Positions 6,094 to 13,658 of a DNA stretch of 17,229 nt are shown here, piece by piece; the stretch's first letter is position 1; each line of letters begins with the position of its first letter. Source of the stretch: Parcubacteria group bacterium CG1_02_39_15 (GTDB taxonomy: Bacteria > Patescibacteriota > Minisyncoccia > Minisyncoccales > Paceibacteraceae); NCBI GenBank assembly GCA_001872265.1, contig MNWE01000032.1, positions 1 to 17,229 on the forward strand, given 5' to 3'. A model generated the notes under the pieces. It saw only the letters and a list, made by a program, of their open reading frames with translations. It did no database searches and was not told the origin of the DNA. The translations under genes were made by a program, and so were the position numbers.

Positions 6094-6125
6094 ACGTAAA
6101 ATATTGCGATCGCAATATTTTACGT
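6094..6125. repeat. 32-bp perfect palindrome upstream of the rnpB promoter
   Basis: Positions 6094-6109 are the exact reverse complement of 6110-6125, with centre GCGATCGC and outer arms ACGTAAAATATT/AATATTTTACGT. As RNA it would give a 14-bp stem with a GAUC loop. It starts 8 bp upstream of the rnpB -35 and 29 bp after the rnhA stop. It may be the terminator of the rnhA operon or a binding site for a dimeric regulator; the sequence alone does not decide. Confidence 0.7.
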
Positions 6126-6153
6126 CTTTTAACCAAGATTAAAAAGTTTTAGG

Positions 6154-6597
6154 TTATATATTAAGGGTGGCGGGTGGGTTGTAGTCAAGGACTTCATTAA
6201 CCAGCCTATCGGCTTCTTTATTCTTTCCTCGGGAGATAAGAGTAAATTTAACTTTTTTAAAATCAGTTTTTAAATTCCAAACCGCAATAAATAAGGACTG
6301 GATTCTAGGCTCTAAAATTTTATACAAACCTTGTAATTGATTTATCAAAAGTTCGGAATCCGACTTTATTTCTATTTCCGAAGTTTTTGCTATCTTTTTA
6401 CCAAAGAAGGCTTTAAATTTTTTCAAGGCAAAAATCACTGCTTGATATTCAGCTTCATTGTTGGTAAGGTTTTCGCCCAGATACTCGGAATATTCCTTTA
6501 TTATTTGACCTTTCTCGTTATAAAAAACTACTCCGATGGCAGCCGGACCTGGATTTCCTCGAGAACCCCCGTCAGTGTAAATAATAATTTTCTTCAT
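6154..6597 (-). CDS. rnhA: Ribonuclease HI family protein
   Basis: RNase H cleaves the RNA strand of RNA/DNA hybrids (R-loops, Okazaki primers). The fold signatures are in order: YTDGGSRGNPGPAAIG (first catalytic Asp), NNEAEYQAV (catalytic Glu), KSDSELLINQL (Asp), and RGKNKEADRLVNEVLD (last acidic residue). I chose the ATG at 6597, giving 147 aa: it overlaps the recJ stop as ATGA and puts MKKIIIYTDGGSRGNPG at the N-terminus as in relatives. A GTG at 6618 would add seven residues. This is the last gene of the run pgk-recJ-rnhA. It resembles the short, Rv2228c/YpdQ-like RNase HI group more than E. coli RnhA, since the basic handle region is missing. Confidence 0.9.
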   Translation of the reverse strand: MKKIIIYTDGGSRGNPGPAAIGVVFYNEKGQIIKEYSEYLGENLTNNEAEYQAVIFALKKFKAFFGKKIAKTSEIEIKSDSELLINQLQGLYKILEPRIQSLFIAVWNLKTDFKKVKFTLISRGKNKEADRLVNEVLDYNPPATLNI

Positions 6598-7739
6598 CGA
6601 CTGTTTTTCATTAGGCACCCTTTAAATTTCTCTAAATTTTCGTTTTTTATTCTAAAACCGGAGGCTAAAGCGTGTCCACCATAGGTCAAAGGGTATTTTG
6701 AACATTTTTTCATCAAGGCCACGCTATCTATCCCCTTGGGCACCCTGACTGTTCCTTGAGATTCTTTTTCTAAAACTTTGAAAATAAAAACCGGCCTTTG
6801 GTATTTTTGACAAATTATTGAAGCTACTGGGCTAATTAAGGAAAATTCCCAGGTGGAGTCGCCTTCAAAAATAATGGACTCCGCTTTTTTAGCAAGCCTC
6901 TGATCGACCTCTTGGACGATTAGCTTTATTCTTTCTCTTCTGACTTCGCTTTTTTCTAAAAGCTTTTTAATAATTGCCTGCGCTTCCTCTAAAAATGGAG
7001 TGGTAAGTAATCGGAAGGAAGCGGGCAAGCGGTTTTCAACATCTCTGATGTTCAAGACGGAAATAATTTTGGAAATTTTATAATTTAGGCCGTCAATGTT
7101 TTTAATCGGCTCTGATTCAAAAAAAGCCTTTAACCCTGGCCGCCAAGAATCTTCTAAAGATACTAAGCCTTGTTCAATTATTTCTTTGTTTTCTTCTTCC
7201 CGAGGCATCATGTCGGCAACGGTGGCTAGGGCCGCCAACTCAAGAAGGCTCTGCTTCAGACTTCTTGTTAATTTATTCTTTAAAAGGAGTAGAGCTAATT
7301 TAAAGGCGATACCAGCTGCGGCCAGCTCCTTAAAAGCGTATTTATCTCCTTTTTGTTTCGGGTCAACAATAATTGAGGCTTTTGGCAGCTCATCTAAAAC
7401 TTGGTGGTGGTCAATGATTATTACTTCAAAACCTAAACTTTTAGCTATTTTTGCCTCTTTAAAGTTGCCGATGCCGCAATCTAAAGCAATAAGTAGGGCC
7501 GGAGAAAAGGTTTTTAGATAATTTAAACCAGTTTCCGATATTCCGTAACCTTCAGCTTCTCGATCAGGAAAATAAATAGCTGCAACCTCTCCGCTTAAAT
7601 TTTTTATTGATTCTTTGACAAGAATAACTGCCGTTACTCCATCTAAGTCGGCGTCGCCATAGAGAACAATTCTCTCTTTGTTTTTTATTGCTTTTAAAAT
7701 TCGGCTGGCTACCTTCTTTAGATTCTTTATTTCTGGCAT
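6594..7739 (-). CDS. recJ: RecJ-like DHH-family single-strand exonuclease (short form)
   Basis: A 381-aa DHH/DHHA1 phosphoesterase. The motifs are GDADLDGVTA (about 28-37, motif I with metal-binding Asp), DREAEGYG, LDCG (motif II), IIDHHQ (motif III, DHH) and DPKQ, followed by the RecJ-type GIAFKLA...LATVADMMP segment. TYGGHALASGF near the C-terminus is the DHHA1 signature. RecJ degrades 5' single-stranded ends in repair and recombination. Canonical RecJ is about 570 aa; this one lacks the C-terminal OB-fold extension, so it is a minimal core. It overlaps pgk by 13 bp upstream and rnhA by 4 bp downstream, implying translational coupling. A nanoRNase/phosphodiesterase role remains possible, but the order of motifs favours RecJ. 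Confidence 0.85.
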   Translation of the reverse strand: MPEIKNLKKVASRILKAIKNKERIVLYGDADLDGVTAVILVKESIKNLSGEVAAIYFPDREAEGYGISETGLNYLKTFSPALLIALDCGIGNFKEAKIAKSLGFEVIIIDHHQVLDELPKASIIVDPKQKGDKYAFKELAAAGIAFKLALLLLKNKLTRSLKQSLLELAALATVADMMPREEENKEIIEQGLVSLEDSWRPGLKAFFESEPIKNIDGLNYKISKIISVLNIRDVENRLPASFRLLTTPFLEEAQAIIKKLLEKSEVRRERIKLIVQEVDQRLAKKAESIIFEGDSTWEFSLISPVASIICQKYQRPVFIFKVLEKESQGTVRVPKGIDSVALMKKCSKYPLTYGGHALASGFRIKNENLEKFKGCLMKNSR

Positions 7740-8770
7740 AGAGCTTCAAGGCCTACTAATTTTCCATCAGCAATGAAATCTAACATTGCTCCGCCGCCCG
7801 TGGAGACGTGACTAAATTTATCAACCAATCCAATTTTGTTGATAAACTCTACCGTTTCCCCTCCTCCAACTACTGAAAAACTGCCCGATTCAACGATGGC
7901 TCTGGCTACAGCTTCTGTTCCTTTTGAAAATTCCTTTTCTTCTGTTTTCCCCAAGGGGCCATTCCAAAAAATTGTTTTTGCCAGTTTTATTTTCTCTTTG
8001 AAAAGATTAATGGTTTTGGGGCCGATATCAAAAGTCTCAACATCATCAATGGGAGTAATAATCTTTTGAGGGTTTTTTAATTTTATTTTTTTCTCTTCTA
8101 TTTCTTTTTGTATTAAACCACCAATTAATACCCGCTCTCCCAACTCAGAGATCTTATCAATTAGTTTAACCTTAGTCTCAACTTTTGCCCCACCAACAAT
8201 AGCTATTAGCGGTTTTTCCGGATGCTCTCTTAGTCTTGTTAAAACTTGAATTTCTTTTTCTAATAAAAATCCCGCTCCTGAAGGTAAATATTTGGGGGCG
8301 CTAACGATTGAGGCGTAATTTCGATGAGCCTGGCCAAAGGCCTCCATTATAAAAATATCGGCATAGCTTGCCAAAGTCCTAGCAAAATCTTGATTGTTTT
8401 CTTTTTCCCCAGGATTAAATTGGACATTCTCTAATAAGAGTATCCCGCCAGGCTGCATTTCCTCTGTCCATTTTTCAATTTCTGGACCAATACAATTCGG
8501 AGCTTTAGCTATTGAAACATCCAAATATTCCATTAACTTATTTTGGACTGGGGTCAATCTTAAACTCTCTATCACTTTTCCTTCTGGTCGCCCTAAATGG
8601 CTCATTAAAATTACTTTGGCTCCTTTTTTCAATAAATATTCAATGGTGGGAATGGTTTTTTTAATCCGAAAATCATCTAAAATGTCCCCTTTTTCAGAAA
8701 GGGGGACATTAAAATCGCACCTAACCAAAACTCGTTTGTTTTTGAAATTAAAATCATTGAGGGTTTTCAT
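7727..8770 (-). CDS. pgk: Phosphoglycerate kinase (short, divergent)
   Basis: PGK converts 1,3-bisphosphoglycerate and ADP to 3-phosphoglycerate and ATP in glycolysis. Visible motifs: RVLVRCDFNVPL (N-terminal signature), DDFRIKKTIPTI, SHLGRPEG, EAFGQAHR, VGGAKVETK (both lysines kept), WNGPLG, GGGETV and STGGGAMLDF. At 347 aa it is shorter than the usual 390-415. Divergence at normally strict positions: LENVRF reads LENVQF (loss of an Arg that binds 3-phosphoglycerate in characterised PGKs), DAFG reads EAFG, and WNGPxGVFE reads WNGPLGKTE. It overlaps the ATPase gene upstream by 17 bp and recJ downstream by 13 bp. It is a PGK by fold; catalytic efficiency cannot be judged from sequence. Confidence 0.92.
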   Translation of the reverse strand: MKTLNDFNFKNKRVLVRCDFNVPLSEKGDILDDFRIKKTIPTIEYLLKKGAKVILMSHLGRPEGKVIESLRLTPVQNKLMEYLDVSIAKAPNCIGPEIEKWTEEMQPGGILLLENVQFNPGEKENNQDFARTLASYADIFIMEAFGQAHRNYASIVSAPKYLPSGAGFLLEKEIQVLTRLREHPEKPLIAIVGGAKVETKVKLIDKISELGERVLIGGLIQKEIEEKKIKLKNPQKIITPIDDVETFDIGPKTINLFKEKIKLAKTIFWNGPLGKTEEKEFSKGTEAVARAIVESGSFSVVGGGETVEFINKIGLVDKFSHVSTGGGAMLDFIADGKLVGLEALCQK

Positions 8771-10421
8771 CTTTGCCTTCTAGTGGTTTTTTTAACGCTT
8801 CTTCTAAGGCTTTTTTCAGCCCGCCGATGTCCACTTCTTTTCGTTCGGGCTTACCCTTTTCATTCTGAACTTTTTTTGTAGGAGAAAAAGAAGTAGGTTC
8901 TTTTTGAGCTGCTTCTTCTAAAGAAACGGTGGGAACTACTTCTTTTTTTTCTTCTCCCCGGGCCTCTGCTCTTTCTTTTTCTATTTGCTTTAGACAGGAT
9001 TTACAATAAATTGGACGCGAGCCATCTGGCGGAAAAATCACTTTAGTCCATTTGCCACAGCGAGCACATTGGGCATCATACAATACCTGGGGAGCAGCTT
9101 GGGAAGTTTCAGGCAGCTTTACTATTCCTGTCCATTTAGCAATTTTTTCTTCGATAATGTCTCTAGAAGTGCTGTATCTTTCTCGGGAAACTTTAATAAT
9201 TTTTTCTCCATAAGATTCTGCCGGTTTGGGTGCCGGAGACAGGGTTTCAGCTGAAAAAGGACGACCGGCTAATCCATCAATCATTAGTTTCAAATAAATA
9301 TTGTATTTCCCTAAATTAACAAAATCGGAGGCCAAAAACTCGGGAACGAATTCCTTTTCCATATACTCGGCGTCCTCAGCGCCTATCCTAAAAGAAACAA
9401 TAGTCCCCACGTTGCCAAAAACAGCATCCCGTACCATGGTACTCCTACCGCCGGCTGTCATTTCGTCTAATTGGGCTAAATATTGGTTCCCCAAAATTAA
9501 AGATAATCTGTATTTTCTAGCTTCAGATAAGATATTACAAAAAGCCTCGGTAGCAAAATTTTGAAACTCATCAACATACAAATAAAAATCCCTCCTTTTT
9601 TCTTCCGGTGTGTCCACCCGAGACATGGCGGATAGCTGCAGCTTAGTTACCACCAGGGCTCCCAATAACCTGGAATTATCCTCACCGATTCTGCCTTTTG
9701 AAATATTGGCTATTAAAATTTTCCCTTCATCCATTAGCCTTCTCATGTCAATTTTCGACTTGACCTGGCCAATGATATTTCTGATTAAGGGATTAGAAAT
9801 AAATTGGCCAACCTTATTTTGAATTGCCGCTGTTGCCTCTACTTCATATCTTTGAGTGTATCTAGCAAATTCCTGAAGCCAGAAAGATTTAACTACGGGG
9901 TCCGTCACCCCATCTACCACTTTTTTTCGATAATCGGGGTCGGCTAACATTCTATTTACTCCCAAAAGGGTGGAGCCCGGATACTCCAAAAGCGCCAAAA
10001 TGCAATTATTTAAAATATACTCCATTCTGGCTGACCAGACATCCGGCCAGATTTTCTGGAAAACTCCCATCAGGCCGGAAGCTACCAGATGACGATGCTC
10101 CACATCTACTTTTTCCATTACGTTAAAAGCAATGGGGTATCCTAAATCTGCCGGGTTAAAATAAATGACGTCATTAACTCTACCTGAAGGAACAAAATCC
10201 AATAATCTTTCAGCTGCCTCGCCATGAGGATCAACAAAACCAACTCCTCGGCCGGCTTGAATGTCCTGAATAGCCATATTAACCAACATTTCAGTTTTAC
10301 CCATGCCAGTTTTCCCAACAACGTAAACATGCCGACGTCTATCGTCGATTTTAATTCCAAATCGCTTTTTCTGATTTCGGAAAGTGGTTACGCCAAAATA
10401 AGTTATTTCATTCCCCTCCAT
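8754..10421 (-). CDS. TraD/VirD4-HerA-like ATPase with C-terminal zinc ribbon
   Basis: A 555-aa P-loop ATPase of the FtsK-HerA superfamily, related to type IV secretion coupling proteins. Walker A is VGKTGMGKTEML (about 36-47), followed by GVGFVDPHGEAAERLLDFVP. Walker B is FYLYVDEFQNFAT, with SEARKYRLSLILGNQYLAQL behind it, the usual VirD4/TraD sensor region. After about residue 430 comes a four-cysteine zinc ribbon (CARCGKWTKV...CKSC) and a charged low-complexity tail. No transmembrane segment is visible in this chain; the preceding gene supplies one, so the two may form a split membrane-bound translocase. The start is 14 bp after that gene's stop. The substrate (DNA or protein) is unknown; no relaxase or other T4SS part lies in the window. 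Confidence 0.85.
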   Translation of the reverse strand: MEGNEITYFGVTTFRNQKKRFGIKIDDRRRHVYVVGKTGMGKTEMLVNMAIQDIQAGRGVGFVDPHGEAAERLLDFVPSGRVNDVIYFNPADLGYPIAFNVMEKVDVEHRHLVASGLMGVFQKIWPDVWSARMEYILNNCILALLEYPGSTLLGVNRMLADPDYRKKVVDGVTDPVVKSFWLQEFARYTQRYEVEATAAIQNKVGQFISNPLIRNIIGQVKSKIDMRRLMDEGKILIANISKGRIGEDNSRLLGALVVTKLQLSAMSRVDTPEEKRRDFYLYVDEFQNFATEAFCNILSEARKYRLSLILGNQYLAQLDEMTAGGRSTMVRDAVFGNVGTIVSFRIGAEDAEYMEKEFVPEFLASDFVNLGKYNIYLKLMIDGLAGRPFSAETLSPAPKPAESYGEKIIKVSRERYSTSRDIIEEKIAKWTGIVKLPETSQAAPQVLYDAQCARCGKWTKVIFPPDGSRPIYCKSCLKQIEKERAEARGEEKKEVVPTVSLEEAAQKEPTSFSPTKKVQNEKGKPERKEVDIGGLKKALEEALKKPLEGKDENPQ

Positions 10422-10435
10422 AAAATTTTATGACT

Positions 10436-11743
10436 TTATTCGTGAGGCAATTCGGGCGGCGCTCCGGCTTTTTTAGCTTCAACCCGAAGAACACCAAGAG
10501 CTGGAGCCACCGCATGGCTTGGAAAATGATAAAGAGAAGCTAATTCTTCGGTATTTAAAACGAAACTCCCAGTTTTTCTCTCCCCTTCTCTCGGCCACAT
10601 GGGACGAAATCTCTCTCGGTATAATCTAAATATTTTTCGTTTTCTTAAATAAAGCCTTCGCGCATCTAAAAGCGAGATGGGTGGACGGCTAACCACTTTA
10701 GTAATTGTTTTTCCTAGAGGCACTAAACCATTCATATTGTGAGTGATATAGCTTCCGAAATAAGCAAAAATTAATCTTAAATTAGCCTTAAACCAAACTT
10801 CTTTTCTTCCCAAGAAAATAAATCGTATTTCACACTTAAAAGGAGGCTTGCTAATCTTTTTTTCTACGCCCATGACTATTTCTTTCTCTCCCGGGGTTAA
10901 TCTTAATTCCGGGGCAATTAACTCCAACTCTGGACCTTTTTTCTCTTCCTCTTTCGGTCCCCTTATCAAAATTTCGGCTACCTCTTGAATTACTGGTTTT
11001 GACTTAGGCGCTTCTACCCTTTTAGCCAGCTTGTCTTTTAAGGCTGCCCCTTCGTCAAAAAATGGCTGGGCGGCATCTTCAGCCATCGGGCTAACTTGAA
11101 ACTGAACCCAGAGTTGTTCTCCTGGTTTTATTTTTCCCATCACCTCCAAAAGAGTGGCCATGGGGTCAATTCTTTTTTCTTCTTCTTTTTCAGTCTCTTT
11201 TTCAAACTCAGGATAGGTCTTAATCGGATAAGGGTTGGCTTTCAACAAACGATAGTCAGCAGCCCACATGTCCCAGTCTTTATTGGGAATGTCCTGGGGA
11301 ACATTTCTGGTGTAATCCTCGGCTAAAGTAATTTCGGCTTCCGGATATTGAGAATAAATACTGGACTCAACTATATCCTTTCTATAATCAGGACATCTAA
11401 TATAAAAATGAATTTCTCCACCAACAGAAACAGTTTCTAATTGAAAACCCAAGCTCACTTTGCCTTCCCACCATTTCTCCCAAAAATTGGGGGGATCCCA
11501 AAAAGCTTGCCAGAGACCGGCCATAACGTCTTCCATTGCCCTGATTGGCTTTAAACTCTCTTTAGGTATCTTAATTTCCAGTAAAATCATTCTTTGTCTT
11601 TTTAAGAACCCTTCTATTCGCGACCAAAGCCAAAGATACTGGGCAGGCTTCCATAAAATAAAAGGCGCAGGCAACCACCACCAGTTCTTGATTACTTGCC
11701 AAACATTATTCCAAAGAAGAGAAAAAGAAGCTTCTGGCAGCAT
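10436..11743 (-). CDS. Membrane-anchored partner of the TraD-like ATPase
   Basis: A 435-aa protein. The N-terminal 45 residues are hydrophobic and Trp-rich (NWWWLPAPFILWKPAQYLWLW), a likely membrane anchor, followed by basic residues (FLKRQR). The middle has a domain with FYIRCPDYRKDIVESSIYSQYPEAEITLAEDYT. In my reading this pattern also occurs N-terminal to the ATPase core in fused HerA/TraD-type secretion proteins. A Glu/Lys-rich linker (about 190-300) precedes a C-terminal alpha/beta part (KCEIRFIFLGRKEVWFKANLRLIFAYFG). The order, with the ATPase 14 bp downstream and the sigma4-HARE gene stopping 1 bp upstream, indicates one operon. The function is inferred from sequence pattern and context; I cannot name the family securely. 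Confidence 0.7.
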   Translation of the reverse strand: MLPEASFSLLWNNVWQVIKNWWWLPAPFILWKPAQYLWLWSRIEGFLKRQRMILLEIKIPKESLKPIRAMEDVMAGLWQAFWDPPNFWEKWWEGKVSLGFQLETVSVGGEIHFYIRCPDYRKDIVESSIYSQYPEAEITLAEDYTRNVPQDIPNKDWDMWAADYRLLKANPYPIKTYPEFEKETEKEEEKRIDPMATLLEVMGKIKPGEQLWVQFQVSPMAEDAAQPFFDEGAALKDKLAKRVEAPKSKPVIQEVAEILIRGPKEEEKKGPELELIAPELRLTPGEKEIVMGVEKKISKPPFKCEIRFIFLGRKEVWFKANLRLIFAYFGSYITHNMNGLVPLGKTITKVVSRPPISLLDARRLYLRKRKIFRLYRERFRPMWPREGERKTGSFVLNTEELASLYHFPSHAVAPALGVLRVEAKKAGAPPELPHE

Positions 11744-11744
11744 G

Positions 11745-12713
11745 TCAAATCTCTTTTATTGTATATTTTCCTTGAGAATCTTTTAAGAAATATTTTTTGT
11801 TGCTCAGGTTCAGCAAAATAGTATTTTTTTTAACCATTCTCTGTTTAAGAACTTTACCTAAGAGCTTTTCTTTGGCCAAAGGTTTTTTTTCTTCCTGGAG
11901 AACGCTAAAAATTACATCTTTCACTGAGCCAGATTGATATCCCCATTCTTTTAAAGCATAAGTGCCCCTGCCAACCAAGACAAATCTTGGATCTTTGATT
12001 AACTCATTATGAACAGTCTGGACTAAACCATTAGGAATTAGTCCAGCTACCTCAGTAAAATGAAGGGGCCGATTCTCTTTTTTAAAGGCTAAATAAGCCT
12101 TGTCTTTTACCCCCCTTGGGTTGATTTCCGGCCACTCTGCCAAACCAAATAACCCTTCAGGGTTTTTCTGAATTTTTTTGGAAACTTCCAGATATGAGTT
12201 TAGAGCAATTTGAGGTAAAGAAGAGTTGAAAGTTTTGGGAGATAAAGGCCTTTGAGCCTTTTTAAGTTTATTATAAAAAGAGTTAATAGTTTTTTGGGCT
12301 AAAGTTAAAAATTTTTTGTCTATAGTCCAAATAGGGTGTAATTCTTCTGTTTCTCCAATTTTCTCAAAATCATCTCTTAAATTTAATAAAAAATAAACTT
12401 GAGATTTCTGATTCTCGCCCCCTAACTCCTCTAATAAAGCTTCTTCTTCTTTTAATCCGCCGGCGCGATTGATTGTGCTTTTAAAATGCTGAAAGACTTG
12501 TTGATATTGCTTAGCTTTGGGCTTCACCTCAAAAAGACCTTCTTTCTCAATTTGGCGGACTCTCTCCCTGGTAATGCCATAGTCATCACCGATAAATTCT
12601 AAAGTTTCCCTCCGCCCGTCCTTTAAACCAAAGCGTCTTGTAAGAATTTCTCTCTGCCGCTGGGGTAAATCTTTCAAGAGACTTTGGCAAATTTGAAAGT
12701 AATCCAATTTCAT
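11745..12713 (-). CDS. Sigma-70 region 4-like / HARE-HTH transcription protein
   Basis: 322 aa. The N-terminal domain (about 10-60) is a sigma-70 region 4 helix-turn-helix: LPQRQREILTRRFGL, then TLEFIGDDYGITRERVRQIEKEGL, as in housekeeping sigma factors that bind the -35. Regions 1-3 are absent. The C-terminal third (about 205-270) has a HARE-HTH-like winged helix (RPLHFTEVAGLIPN, VHNELIKDPRFVLVGRGTYAL), the fold also found in the RNA polymerase delta subunit. A second wing-like segment follows (DVIFSVLQEEKKPLAKEKLL ... KYTI). The middle is helical and unassigned. It is a DNA- or RNAP-binding regulator rather than a full sigma factor. It is the first gene of the ATPase operon, with a promoter-like sequence 14 bp upstream. 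Confidence 0.8.
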   Translation of the reverse strand: MKLDYFQICQSLLKDLPQRQREILTRRFGLKDGRRETLEFIGDDYGITRERVRQIEKEGLFEVKPKAKQYQQVFQHFKSTINRAGGLKEEEALLEELGGENQKSQVYFLLNLRDDFEKIGETEELHPIWTIDKKFLTLAQKTINSFYNKLKKAQRPLSPKTFNSSLPQIALNSYLEVSKKIQKNPEGLFGLAEWPEINPRGVKDKAYLAFKKENRPLHFTEVAGLIPNGLVQTVHNELIKDPRFVLVGRGTYALKEWGYQSGSVKDVIFSVLQEEKKPLAKEKLLGKVLKQRMVKKNTILLNLSNKKYFLKDSQGKYTIKEI

Positions 12714-12727
12714 CTTAGTATTTGATT

Positions 12728-12756
12728 ATTTAAGCATATTTTAATAGCCTTGTCAA
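12728..12756 (-). promoter_or_regulatory. Predicted promoter of the sigma4-HARE/ATPase operon
   Basis: TTGACA (12756-12751, perfect) and TTAAAT (12733-12728, 4 of 6) are separated by 17 bp. The -35 begins 2 bp after the secF stop, and the -10 lies 14 bp before the ATG at 12713, implying a very short leader. Confidence 0.5.
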
Positions 12757-12758
12757 TT

Positions 12759-13658
12759 TTAAGCCGAGGATTTCTGACGCCATTTCAACCAACTGACCAA
12801 AAGGGGGCTAGCTAAGAATATTGAAGAATAAGTACCGGCAGCTATTCCTAAAATTAAAGTTAAAGCGAAGTATCTTAAAGTTTCCCCGCCCAAAAAGAAA
12901 ATTGCCAATAAAGGAAAGAGGGTGGTTAAAGAAGTATTAAGCTGTCGGGTAAGAGTTTGGTTTAAAGAAGCATTTACTGTCTCTTCGAAGGTTAATCTGT
13001 GTCCTCTCAAAAGATTTTCTCTTATTCTGTCATAAACCACAACCACATTATTAATGGCATAGCCGATAACCGCTAGAAGAGCGCAGATAACGGGGATGGT
13101 GATTTGGATTTGATAAAACTTTCCCAAGAGAGAAAAAATCCCTAAAGGTATCAGGATATCGTGAAAAAGCGAAAAAAGAGAAGCAATGCCGTATTGCCAA
13201 GAGGTCACGGGCCTGGAAACCTTCCTGAAGGCTATAGCAATATATAAAACGATAACCAGAAGCGCCAACGCTATCACAACTTTAGTCTTTTCTCGCAGCT
13301 CCCGCCCGATTGTCGGACCGATTGATTCAAATCTCGCTTCCTCAAAATCTCCAGTTTCCTTTAATTTTTCTATAATCTTTTGGTGGGCTTCTTCATTAAT
13401 ACTACCCATTCTCAAAATTACTCCCTTTTCATCGGCCGGTTGAACGAAAAAATCTCCTAAATTAAATTCAGATAAGGCGTCTTTGACTGTTTGATTTGAG
13501 GGACGTTCGGTTTTGTAGTCTATTTCTAAAATGCTTCCGCCGGTAAAATCAATGCCCGGCTTTAAACCAAAAATAATCAAGCTGGCAATGCTGGCTGCAA
13601 CCACAATTGCTGAAAAAATAAAATAAATTTTAGAATATTTAAGAAAATTAATGGACAT
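12759..13658 (-). CDS. secF: Protein translocase subunit SecF
   Basis: A 299-aa RND-type membrane protein that works with SecD to drive late Sec export using the proton motive force. The first helix (FIFSAIVVAASIASLIIFG) is followed by the family signature GIDFTGGSILEIDY. A small periplasmic domain runs to about residue 120 (RFESIGPTIGRELREK). Five more helices follow, with conserved IGYAINNVVVVYDRIRENL and a C-terminal GTYSSIFLASPLLVSWLKWR. Length is normal. It overlaps the metK stop by 11 bp, so it is expected on the same transcript as secD and metK. Having metK between secD and secF is unusual. Confidence 0.95.
   Translation of the reverse strand: MSINFLKYSKIYFIFSAIVVAASIASLIIFGLKPGIDFTGGSILEIDYKTERPSNQTVKDALSEFNLGDFFVQPADEKGVILRMGSINEEAHQKIIEKLKETGDFEEARFESIGPTIGRELREKTKVVIALALLVIVLYIAIAFRKVSRPVTSWQYGIASLFSLFHDILIPLGIFSLLGKFYQIQITIPVICALLAVIGYAINNVVVVYDRIRENLLRGHRLTFEETVNASLNQTLTRQLNTSLTTLFPLLAIFFLGGETLRYFALTLILGIAAGTYSSIFLASPLLVSWLKWRQKSSA

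Noticed and set aside
6106..6113. GCGATCGC as a cyanobacterial HIP1 motif indicating transfer.
   Set aside because: It is the centre of a longer palindrome and occurs once; nothing else here is cyanobacterial.
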